From NCBI GenBank assembly GCA_023264135.1, contig JALQSZ010000109.1:1-5596 (forward strand): a stretch of 5,596 nucleotides of DNA, in the 5' to 3' direction. A program made the translations under genes and the position numbers. The stretch is from Acidimicrobiales bacterium. GTDB taxonomy: Bacteria; Actinomycetota; Acidimicrobiia; Acidimicrobiales; Acidimicrobilacustridaceae. The notes below the pieces were generated by a model. It had not been told where the DNA came from and did no database searches. It saw nothing but the letters and a program-made list of their open reading frames with translations. Below, in pieces: positions 1 to 5,596 of the stretch (the stretch's first letter is position 1; every line of letters starts with the position of its first letter).

Positions 1-192
1 GACAATCTCTTCGCTTTCGCCACCGGAGTAGGCGTCGGCGGTGTCGATGAAATTGATGCCGGCGTCGAGCGCTTTGTGAATGATGCGGATGCATTCAGCG
101 TGATCGGTGTTACCCATTTGCCCGAACATCATTGCGCCGAGGCAATAGCGACTCACCGAAACGCCCGTCGTGCCGAGCATTGCGTAATTCAT
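1..192 (-). CDS. Aldo/keto reductase, N-terminal 64 residues (partial, runs off left edge)
   Basis: This is the beginning of an NAD(P)H-dependent aldo/keto reductase, a cytoplasmic TIM-barrel enzyme that reduces aldehydes or ketones to alcohols. The reading frame is open from ATG at 192..190 to base 1 without a stop. The first residues, LGTTGVSVSRYCLGAMMFG (6-24), are the typical first strand and turn of the family. GINFIDTADAYSGGESEE (45-62) is the AKR signature, with the predicted catalytic Asp50 and Tyr55. The catalytic Lys and His of the tetrad lie outside the window. The start is supported by an AGGGGG ribosome-binding site four bases upstream. The gene follows the esterase stop by 39 bases on the same strand, so co-transcription is likely. 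The family assignment is firm; the substrate is unknown. Confidence 0.93.
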   Translation of the reverse strand, partial: MNYAMLGTTGVSVSRYCLGAMMFGQMGNTDHAECIRIIHKALDAGINFIDTADAYSGGESEEIV

Positions 193-196
193 TGAT

Positions 197-202
197 CCCC
201 CT
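197..202 (-). promoter_or_regulatory. Ribosome-binding site of the aldo/keto reductase
   Basis: Read on the minus strand, AGGGGG lies four bases before the ATG at 192. It fixes the reductase start and places it in the short gap after the esterase stop, as expected for a downstream operon gene. Confidence 0.6.
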
Positions 203-231
203 GAGGTGGTGACGAAGCCGTGATGAGTTCG

Positions 232-1695
232 TCAGTTGGTCCATGCTTGCCGAACGGCGCCATTCGGGTCATGTTCAATCGAAACTTTTCTGCCAAAGAC
301 CGCGGTCGCGCGATCGGCAGAGGTGTATGACGGCCACGCATCGTCTCCGAGTGTCGGAACACCTTCGCGAGCGAAGTCGGCCCAGGACCGTTGCATGAGC
401 GATGCCAACGACATTGCTTGTTCGGGATCGGAAATGAATGCATCCCAGCCATCAATGTCGATCGTTGTGAACGGGAACGGAATATCAACGCCGTGTGCAG
501 CACCCATGTCTGGCGACGAGGTCTCCCAATCGAATCGGTACATCCAGGTTGGGCCGTGCTTCGCGCGAGCTTCAGCAATGCGAAGTGCAGGTAACCACAT
601 CGCGATATCGGTGTTGGCGCGACGCCAAGCTTCGGGTGGTTCCGTCGCTCCGACCGAGGCGTAGGCGTCAATCAGGGAGTCGACATTGCCGCCAACGATC
701 TCGAATCGTGTGCGAAGACCTTCTGCGGTGAGTGAACCGGCGTCGGGATCGAACATCTTGAACAAATCCATTTCATCGCGGCAGGTGCCAATGATGACGG
801 GAACGGGGTTGAAACCCGATTGAGCAGCTTCGAGCCAGGTATGGGGCAGTACAACGCCGTCAACGACGGGATGAAAGGGCATCGTTCCAACTGTGCCGAA
901 AAGTTCCATCGCTGCGTTCGCTTGCGCCTCGATGAGTTGTGGTCCTGAGAGTTGGCGAAGTTGTTCGGCATCGACAGCATCGAGACCTGCGGCGCGGGCG
1001 ACTGCTTCAGCAACGAGTTGCGCTTTTTCGCGGTCAAGCAACAAATCAGTTGCACCACTTTGAACGATGGCTCGATGAAAACGCCCCACTGCTGCCGGCA
1101 TCGACAGAAGCGAAAGAACGCTTCCGCCTCCGGCAGATTCTCCAAAGATGGTGACGTTGTCGGGGTCGCCACCAAACGCGCTGATGTTGTCTCGTACCCA
1201 TTCGAGTGCCGCAACCTGATCGAGGAGTCCCACGTTCGGTGTGCACGAAGGATCATCGATGACCATGAAGCCGAGGGCTCCGAGTCGATAGTTGATGGTC
1301 ACGACGACTGTGTTCGTTGCGGCTGCAAGGCGCGAGCCGTCGTATACGGAGAGCGAACCAGCACCCAACGAAAACGCGCCGCCGTGGATCCATACGAGGA
1401 CAGGGCGAGCGCCGTCAGTCGCGGGAGTCCAGACATTGAGATTCAAACAATCGTCTGATTGATCCTCGCTGCCCATGCCCGGTACGAGCCCGTCGAGCGG
1501 ACCTCCGGTCGGCTGCCATGGCGCCGAACCAAATGACGTTGCATCGAGGGTGCCCTCCCATGGAAGTGCAGGTGCCGGTGGGGCCCAACGAAGCGGCCCG
1601 ACCGGAGGTTGGGCAAAGGGAATGCCGAGAAACGCGAACGATCCCGGAGTGGATCGGCCTTGGATCATGCCGTTGGCAATCGAGACGGTGGTCAT
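232..1695 (-). CDS. Type B carboxylesterase (alpha/beta hydrolase)
   Basis: This is a serine hydrolase predicted to cleave carboxylic esters, or possibly carbamates, in the cytoplasm; no signal peptide is seen. From the Met at 1695 it has 487 residues, close to bacterial p-nitrobenzyl esterase (about 489). In that numbering the oxyanion-hole motif HGGAF is at 104-108, and the type B signature around SDDCLNLNVW is at 80-89. The nucleophile is Ser187 in FGESAGGGS, the acid is Glu308 in GTCRDEMDLF, and the His is His401 in AAHGVDIPFPF. The full triad has the spacing of p-nitrobenzyl esterase. The frame stays open upstream to an ATG at 1878, but the extra residues are basic, low in homology and overlap the divergent gene. 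An ATG at 1713 (start MWLPFAMTT) is a real alternative. Neither ATG has a clear ribosome-binding site. It is probably the first gene of an operon with the aldo/keto reductase. Natural substrate unknown. Confidence 0.93.
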   Translation of the reverse strand: MTTVSIANGMIQGRSTPGSFAFLGIPFAQPPVGPLRWAPPAPALPWEGTLDATSFGSAPWQPTGGPLDGLVPGMGSEDQSDDCLNLNVWTPATDGARPVLVWIHGGAFSLGAGSLSVYDGSRLAAATNTVVVTINYRLGALGFMVIDDPSCTPNVGLLDQVAALEWVRDNISAFGGDPDNVTIFGESAGGGSVLSLLSMPAAVGRFHRAIVQSGATDLLLDREKAQLVAEAVARAAGLDAVDAEQLRQLSGPQLIEAQANAAMELFGTVGTMPFHPVVDGVVLPHTWLEAAQSGFNPVPVIIGTCRDEMDLFKMFDPDAGSLTAEGLRTRFEIVGGNVDSLIDAYASVGATEPPEAWRRANTDIAMWLPALRIAEARAKHGPTWMYRFDWETSSPDMGAAHGVDIPFPFTTIDIDGWDAFISDPEQAMSLASLMQRSWADFAREGVPTLGDDAWPSYTSADRATAVFGRKVSIEHDPNGAVRQAWTN

Positions 1696-1778
1696 GGCGA
1701 AAGGCAACCACATCCGATGGCGGCGTGCGTCGGTTTGGCATCTAACGTGGAGTCGTACGTCGACCGGGGGGTTGCACG
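1696..1778. promoter_or_regulatory. Divergent promoter region between esterase and aldolase-like genes
   Basis: These 83 bases lie between two divergently transcribed units, so they should carry both promoters and any operator. TAACGT at 1743-1748 fits an actinobacterial -10 (TANNNT) for the rightward genes and would give a leader of about 24 bases. On the opposite strand TTAGAT (1745 down to 1740) overlaps it and could serve the esterase. No convincing -35 hexamer is seen for either. The GC-rich stretch 1752-1763 contains the short palindromes CGTACG and GTCGAC, which might belong to an operator, but no long inverted repeat is evident. The location is a sound inference; the exact elements are weak. 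Confidence 0.4.
1766..1771 (+). promoter_or_regulatory. Ribosome-binding site of the aldolase-like gene
   Basis: A run of six G residues ends seven bases before the ATG at 1779 and can pair with the pyrimidine-rich anti-Shine-Dalgarno sequence. It supports this start, and with it a roughly 40-residue N-terminal extension before the aldolase fold. Confidence 0.5.
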
Positions 1779-2600
1779 ATGACGATCGAAGCGAATGACG
1801 CAACAACTCGGGGTTCGGCAGTTGTCCCAGAGGGGATCGAACTTTCGAAGGGTGGGGCCGATGTCTGGTCGCCGTCAATCACGCCGCCGATCGGTGTCGA
1901 ACTGACTGATGAGCAGAAGTTGGCGTGTTCGTTCCGCATTCTTGCTCGTGAAGGTTTTTGCGAAAACATCGCTGGTCACATCACGTGGGCGAACGACGAC
2001 AGCTCATCGATGATGGTGAATCCATGGGGTCTGTGGTGGGAAGAAATTTCTGCATCCGATATCTGTCGCGTCGATCCCGATGGTCGGGTCATCGGTGGCA
2101 AATGGGATGTCACGCCGGCGGTGCAGATTCACACCGAACTCCACCGTCGGCGTCCTGAAGCACGAGTCGTTGTGCACAATCATCCGTATTACGTCGTACT
2201 GCTCGCTGCGCTGGGGCTCGTCCCCGAGTTTCTGCATCAACAGTCGTCAATGTTCGATGGCGAACTTGGATTCGTAAGCGAATATTCGGGCGAGATCGAC
2301 TCTCCTGAACTCGGCGCCGACCTCGCCGAACGAATCGGCGATGCATCAGTTGTGATCCTGGCGAATCACGGCGCGATTGTGACTGCACCAACGATCGAAG
2401 AAGCCACGTACAAGTCCGCCACGCTCGATCGTCAATGCAAGTTGATGTACGACGTTCTTGTTGCCGATCGCCCGGCAACAACCGTGCCGCCGATTGTGCG
2501 TCCTGCGATGAAGGCCTCGTTACTTGAGCGCGGCACCGAGGTGTATTGGGCCGGAGCTGTCCGCCGACTTATCCGCGAAGAACCCGACGTTCTGGAGTGA
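1779..2600 (+). CDS. Class II aldolase/adducin-family protein
   Basis: This 273-residue protein belongs to the zinc-dependent class II aldolase/adducin fold, which includes sugar-phosphate aldolases, epimerases and some aromatic-acid decarboxylases such as 3,4-dihydroxyphthalate decarboxylase. Residues 1-40 are a poorly structured extension. The fold begins near ELTDEQKLACSFRILAREGF (41-60). CENIAGHITW (61-70) matches the family's G-N-x-S substrate loop region in position, though not exactly in sequence. The zinc ligands are predicted to be His133 and His135 in VVHNHP, and His197 in LANHGA, followed by the usual C-terminal helix with TIEEATYKSATLDRQC. Aligned by eye with FucA, the catalytic Glu73 position falls on Ala114, four residues before His118, so classical aldolase chemistry is doubtful. 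It is the first gene of the rightward unit, and its stop lies 3 bases before the amidohydrolase start, which suggests translational coupling and a shared pathway. The fold is firm; the reaction is unknown. Confidence 0.9.
   Translation: MTIEANDATTRGSAVVPEGIELSKGGADVWSPSITPPIGVELTDEQKLACSFRILAREGFCENIAGHITWANDDSSSMMVNPWGLWWEEISASDICRVDPDGRVIGGKWDVTPAVQIHTELHRRRPEARVVVHNHPYYVVLLAALGLVPEFLHQQSSMFDGELGFVSEYSGEIDSPELGADLAERIGDASVVILANHGAIVTAPTIEEATYKSATLDRQCKLMYDVLVADRPATTVPPIVRPAMKASLLERGTEVYWAGAVRRLIREEPDVLE
2594..2597 (+). promoter_or_regulatory. Ribosome-binding site inside the aldolase-like stop region
   Basis: GGAG lies within the last two sense codons of the aldolase-like gene, six bases before the amidohydrolase ATG at 2604. 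Ribosomes ending on TGA at 2598-2600 would sit on the next start, so the two proteins are likely made in a coupled way. Confidence 0.6.
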
Positions 2601-2603
2601 ACC

Positions 2604-3869
2604 ATGTCGATCAATATCGATGATCTTGCGTCCAATCTGAATTTCACGACCGGTGGAAAGTCGGTGACCGGAGCAGTCACGTTTCTTCCTGAGCCGCAAC
2701 GAGCAAAGCGCGAGTACACGATCATTTCTGCCGACGATCACATCGTTGAGCCACCGCACACGTTTGAAGGTCGACTTCCGTCGAAGTTGGCCGAACGCGC
2801 GCCGAAGATCATTGAAAAGGACGATGGTTCCGAGACGTGGGTCTACGACGGAATGGAATTTCCGAACGTTGGCTTCAATGCCGTCGTCGGTCGACCCGTG
2901 TCTGAATATTCGTTTGAACCTGCTCGGTGCGAGGAAATGCGCCGCGGTGCATGGGATATCAATGCGCGTATCGCCGATATGGACCTCAACGGCATTTACG
3001 CGTCGGTGAATTTTCCTTCGTTCCTTCCTGGCTTCTGCGGTCAGCGTTTGCAGACGACGACAAACGATGTCGACCTTGCACTGGCAACGACTCGTGCGTG
3101 GAACGATTGGCACCTCGAGGAATGGGCGGGGACTCATCCCGGTCGCATCATTCCGTGTCAGATCCCTTGGCTACTTGATCCAGTGCTTGGTGCCGAAGAA
3201 ATTCGCCGCAACGCCGAACGCGGCTTCAAGGCCGTGACATTTACCGAAGCCCCTCACATGTTGGGACTGCCGTCATTGCACACCGGCTACTGGGATCCAA
3301 TGATGCAGGCCTGCGCCGAAACCGGAACTGTCGTGAATCTCCACATCGGTTCGTCGGGCACTTCGCCAGCAACCGCTCCCGACGCGCCACCCGACACCGT
3401 TGGCGTTTTGTTCTTTGGCTATGCGATGTTCGCAGCAGTCGACTGGTTGTACTCAATGTTGCCGGTTCGATTCCCCGACCTGAAGCTGTGCATGTCGGAA
3501 GGCGGCATTGGTTGGGTGGCAGGGCTCATGGATCGACTCGACCACATGCTCAGTTATCACGACATGTATGGAACCTGGACAGGAACGGACCTCACTCCGG
3601 CCGAAGTCCTGAAGAGGAATTTTTGGTTCTGCGCGGTTGAGGATCCGTCGGCATTTGTGCAGCGTGATCGCATTGGCATCGAGAACATCCTTCTCGAAAG
3701 CGATTACCCGCATTGCGATTCAACGTGGCCGAATACGCAACGAGTGACGAAGCATGAGATCGGCAATCTGCCCGCCGAGGACATTGCCCGCATCACTTGG
3801 AAAAACGCTTCAGAGCTCTACAACTTCCCCGTTCCGCAATCCGTTATCGACGATCCTGAGTCCTACTGA
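2604..3869 (+). CDS. ACMSD-like metal-dependent amidohydrolase (amidohydrolase 2 family)
   Basis: This 421-residue TIM-barrel protein is related to 2-amino-3-carboxymuconate-6-semialdehyde decarboxylase and the LigW/gamma-resorcylate decarboxylases. That group performs metal-dependent decarboxylation or hydrolysis in aromatic catabolism. After a 36-residue lead, ISADDHIVEPP (41-51) holds the first metal motif as Asp44-x-His46 instead of the HxH of classical ACMSD. His247 in NLHIGSSG and Asp367 in LLESDYPH are the predicted remaining ligands; their 120-residue spacing matches ACMSD (about 117). Where ACMSD has its water-activating His after the FPxLK strand, this protein has Glu299 in SEGGIGW, a variant I recall as common in actinobacterial members. 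An aromatic, Met-rich stretch (270-325) probably lines the pocket. The next gene begins 42 bases downstream. Decarboxylase or C-C hydrolase activity is inferred; the substrate is not evident. Confidence 0.92.
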   Translation: MSINIDDLASNLNFTTGGKSVTGAVTFLPEPQRAKREYTIISADDHIVEPPHTFEGRLPSKLAERAPKIIEKDDGSETWVYDGMEFPNVGFNAVVGRPVSEYSFEPARCEEMRRGAWDINARIADMDLNGIYASVNFPSFLPGFCGQRLQTTTNDVDLALATTRAWNDWHLEEWAGTHPGRIIPCQIPWLLDPVLGAEEIRRNAERGFKAVTFTEAPHMLGLPSLHTGYWDPMMQACAETGTVVNLHIGSSGTSPATAPDAPPDTVGVLFFGYAMFAAVDWLYSMLPVRFPDLKLCMSEGGIGWVAGLMDRLDHMLSYHDMYGTWTGTDLTPAEVLKRNFWFCAVEDPSAFVQRDRIGIENILLESDYPHCDSTWPNTQRVTKHEIGNLPAEDIARITWKNASELYNFPVPQSVIDDPESY

Positions 3870-3880
3870 GCCCTGAAAGC

Positions 3881-3897
3881 GCCGCCGGTTCGGTGGC
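3881..3897 (+). other. Small intercistronic hairpin
   Basis: Bases 3881-3887 (GCCGCCG) pair with 3891-3897 (CGGTGGC) through seven pairs, one of them G-U, around a three-base loop. It starts 11 bases after the amidohydrolase stop. There is no following T tract, so it is not a standard intrinsic terminator. It may partly end transcription, protect the upstream mRNA 3' end or mark a processing site. It could also arise by chance in GC-rich DNA. Confidence 0.35.
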
Positions 3898-3899
3898 CC

Positions 3900-3905
3900 T
3901 ACGAT
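3900..3905 (+). promoter_or_regulatory. Candidate -10 element for a leaderless VOC transcript
   Basis: TACGAT matches the actinobacterial -10 pattern TANNNT and ends six bases before the VOC gene's ATG. That spacing would put the transcription start at the A of the start codon. The gene lacks a recognisable ribosome-binding site, which fits leaderless translation. No good -35 is visible, so the call is tentative. Confidence 0.35.
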
Positions 3906-3911
3906 CCGACC

Positions 3912-4826
3912 ATGGCGATTCAGGGAAACCGCATCTACCACTGCAACTCGAACTGCTCCGATCTCGAGCGCTCCGTCGAGTTTTACGAAGCGCTTGGGCT
4001 GCATCGTGTCCTTCGCACCGTTCCGAGCAAGAACCAATCGGGTTCTGCTTTCGGTCTCGACGAAGTCGCGTGGGATGCCTGGATCCTGCATTCCGATGAC
4101 GGCCTCGATGGACTTTCGCTTGATCTCCTCGAATGGAAGACGCCACGACCTACGGGCACTCCGCCGAAGCACGACGGTGAACCCGGTTACAACCGTCTCA
4201 TGATCACCACTCCTGATCTCGATGCAACAGTGGCGAATGCGATCGCCGCCGGCGGAACGCTCGTCGGTGGACCAATCGAGGTCGAGGCCGGACCAGAACG
4301 ACCGCGTTTGGCGATGGTGCTCGATCCCGATGGCGTGCCAATTCAACTTCTTGCTGCGCAGAAAACCTCAATTGCGCAAGTTGTCGTGAACTGCGTTGAT
4401 CTCGACGAGTCGATTGCGTACTACTGCGACGTCATGGGACTGAAGTTGGTGTTCGAACCCACCGACATGGAGTGGACAAGGGAACTTTTCGGAGGCCCGA
4501 CCGATAAGCGGATTCGCGGAGCGATCCTCGCAGACGCCGGATCAGTCTTTACGGTCGCACTTATTCAGTGGCTTGATCCCGCACCGACTTCGGGAGTTCG
4601 GGTCCGTGGTGCGAATGAATTGGGAATCTTCCGCATGGCCTGGTCAACAACGGATTGCAAGGCTGATGAAGCGGTGATTCGCGCTGCTGGGTCCACGCCT
4701 TTCGTTCCGACAGAAGAACTTTCTGTTGGCGACGACCTTCCGTTGTTGCTTGTTCTGTTTTGGCCCGGTCCAAATGGTGAATGTCTTGAACTGATCGAAA
4801 CCACCGATCGTTCAGGTGCCCTCTGA
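3912..4826 (+). CDS. Two-module VOC-fold protein (glyoxalase/extradiol dioxygenase superfamily)
   Basis: This 304-residue protein has two tandem vicinal-oxygen-chelate modules, the size of an extradiol dioxygenase. Module 1 (about 5-148) has SDLERSVEFYEALGL (16-30), GYNRLMITTPDLDATVANA (92-110) and DPDGVPIQLL (138-147). Module 2 (about 154-297) repeats this with VDLDESIAYYCDVMGL (162-177), GIFRMAWSTTD (238-248) and GPNGECLELIE (286-296). At the positions that usually bind metal I read His10, Glu74, Arg95 and Gln145 in module 1, and Gln156, Gln219, Arg241 and Glu293 in module 2. A canonical His-His-Glu iron site is therefore absent, and ring-cleaving activity is unlikely without other ligands. 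An isomerase, lyase, or ligand-binding or structural role is possible. ATG 3912 is the only ATG or GTG start after the last upstream in-frame stop; no ribosome-binding site is seen. It lies between the amidohydrolase and P450 genes on the same strand. Confidence 0.88.
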   Translation: MAIQGNRIYHCNSNCSDLERSVEFYEALGLHRVLRTVPSKNQSGSAFGLDEVAWDAWILHSDDGLDGLSLDLLEWKTPRPTGTPPKHDGEPGYNRLMITTPDLDATVANAIAAGGTLVGGPIEVEAGPERPRLAMVLDPDGVPIQLLAAQKTSIAQVVVNCVDLDESIAYYCDVMGLKLVFEPTDMEWTRELFGGPTDKRIRGAILADAGSVFTVALIQWLDPAPTSGVRVRGANELGIFRMAWSTTDCKADEAVIRAAGSTPFVPTEELSVGDDLPLLLVLFWPGPNGECLELIETTDRSGAL

Positions 4827-4840
4827 GAAGTTCGCGAGCT

Positions 4841-4845
4841 AGGAG
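4841..4845 (+). promoter_or_regulatory. Ribosome-binding site of the P450 gene
   Basis: AGGAG lies five bases before the ATG at 4851 and is the clearest Shine-Dalgarno sequence in the window. It fixes the P450 start, 24 bases after the VOC stop, and supports translation from a shared transcript. Confidence 0.75.
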
Positions 4846-4850
4846 TCGTT

Positions 4851-5596
4851 ATGAACCTGAAAGACATTGATCTTTCTGACATCGAGTTTTGGGCCAAACC
4901 ATGGGCCGAGCGCAACGCGGCGTTTGCGACGCTTCGTCGCGAAAACCCGATCGCGTATTTCCCTGAACCGATTGTGGAGCCCTTTCCGGAGGGGCCGGGC
5001 TATTACGCGATCACCAAGATGCACGACATTTTGGAGATCAGTCGCCATCCGGAGATTTTTTGTTCTGGTCAAGGCGCCGTTTCAATTCTTGATATGCCGG
5101 CGGAGATGAACGAGTTCTACGGCTCGCTCATCTCTATGGATGATCCTCGGCACGCTCGATTGCGCAAGATCGTTTCCGGAACATTTACGCCGCGGATGTT
5201 GGCCAACGTTCTTGAAGATGTCGAGAAAACGGCGAAAAAGGTTGTCGACGAGGTTGTTGACAAAGGTGAAATCGATTTCGTCACCGATGTTTCGATGCCG
5301 TTCCCACTGCTGGTCATTCTCGACATGATGGGGATTCCTCATAGCGAGTACGACATGGTGCTGTCGCAGTCGAACATCATCCTGTCGGGCGGCGATCCCG
5401 ATTTCATTCCTGAAGGAACCGATCCGATCACTGCGTTCTTGGGTGCCGGGGCGATGTTGGCGGGATTGTTGACGGAGCTGGCGGTACTCCGACGCGAAAA
5501 CCCGACCGACGACTTGCTTTCCGCTTTGGTCAATACCGAAGTCGATGGCGAGCAGCTTTCGGGAGATGAACTCGCATCGTTCTTCATCCTGTTGTC
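4851..5596 (+). CDS. Cytochrome P450, N-terminal 248 residues (partial, runs off right edge)
   Basis: This is a soluble bacterial cytochrome P450, a haem monooxygenase that needs ferredoxin or another redox partner, none of which is encoded here. The frame is open from ATG 4851 to the window end. The helix A region ERNAAFATLRRENPIAYF (20-37) is typical. The C-helix stretch SMDDPRHARLRKIVSGTFTP (95-114) carries the HxxxR haem-propionate contacts His101 and Arg105. Residues 157-162 (LDMMGIP) match the helix preceding the F-G region. ENPTDDLLSALVN (216-228) and LSGDELASFFILL (236-248) lead into the I helix, whose AGxET motif should follow just beyond the edge, as should the ExxR and haem-Cys motifs. 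By recall the C-helix block resembles the actinobacterial CYP123/124/125/142-type group, which includes lipid and sterol hydroxylases; this is only a hint. There is no membrane anchor. It is probably the fourth gene of the rightward unit. Confidence 0.95.
   Translation, partial: MNLKDIDLSDIEFWAKPWAERNAAFATLRRENPIAYFPEPIVEPFPEGPGYYAITKMHDILEISRHPEIFCSGQGAVSILDMPAEMNEFYGSLISMDDPRHARLRKIVSGTFTPRMLANVLEDVEKTAKKVVDEVVDKGEIDFVTDVSMPFPLLVILDMMGIPHSEYDMVLSQSNIILSGGDPDFIPEGTDPITAFLGAGAMLAGLLTELAVLRRENPTDDLLSALVNTEVDGEQLSGDELASFFILL

Noticed and set aside
952..1458. 168-codon open frame on the plus strand
   Set aside because: It is antisense to the esterase core, including its catalytic Ser motif, and its product shows no domain pattern.
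1696..1878. N-terminal 61-residue extension of the esterase frame
   Set aside because: It is rich in Arg, Ser and Pro, has no type B esterase features, and most of it overlaps the aldolase-like gene and its promoter. Esterase homology begins at about MTTVSIANG.
2520..3137. 205-codon open frame on the minus strand
   Set aside because: It lies opposite the aldolase-like and amidohydrolase genes, and its translation is Arg-rich with no recognisable motif. It is a shadow of the plus-strand coding bias.
3881..3897. Intrinsic terminator after the amidohydrolase
   Set aside because: The stem is only seven pairs with one G-U and is followed by CCTACGATCC, not a T run, so it is listed only as a hairpin.
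3810..4346. 178-codon open frame on the minus strand
   Set aside because: It spans the end of the amidohydrolase, the intergenic gap and the first VOC module in antisense. The VOC frame has clear homology and this one has none.
4938..5505. Thirteen-base direct repeat CGCGAAAACCCGA at 4938-4950 and 5493-5505
   Set aside because: Both copies encode RENP in two unrelated P450 helices where this tetrapeptide is ordinary, so it is codon-level coincidence and not a recombination or attachment site.

Overview
The window looks like part of a catabolic or secondary-oxidation locus from an actinobacterium. The supporting signs are TGA stops on all four complete genes, a moderately high-GC codon bias, a P450 of the type common in mycobacteria and relatives, and an amidohydrolase of the SEGGIGW subgroup. 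My impression is a lineage such as Acidimicrobiia, where GC is lower than in streptomycetes, but the sequence alone does not settle the taxon. No RNA gene, mobile element, CRISPR array or regulator gene is visible.

Layout. Two genes run leftward: a type B carboxylesterase (start near 1695, stop at 232), then an aldo/keto reductase whose start lies at 192 and whose body leaves the window at base 1. Four genes run rightward from 1779: a class II aldolase/adducin-family protein, an ACMSD-like metal-dependent amidohydrolase (start 3 bases after the previous stop), a two-module VOC-fold protein, and a cytochrome P450 cut off by the right edge just before its oxygen-binding I-helix motif would appear. 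An 83-base intergenic region separates the two divergent units and probably holds both promoters. A second promoter-like site and a small hairpin sit between the amidohydrolase and VOC genes.

How the genes may work together (inference). The set has an ester-cleaving enzyme, a carbonyl reductase, a P450 hydroxylase, a C-C lyase or decarboxylase-type pair (aldolase-like plus amidohydrolase) and a VOC protein. This is the composition expected for stepwise breakdown or remodelling of an esterified organic compound, perhaps aromatic, terpenoid or steroid-like. The substrate cannot be read from the sequence. Two of the enzymes depart from canonical active sites: the aldolase-like protein keeps its three zinc histidines but has Ala where FucA has its catalytic Glu, and the VOC protein has Arg at the usual metal-His position in both modules. 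Known family names may therefore be misleading about the chemistry here.
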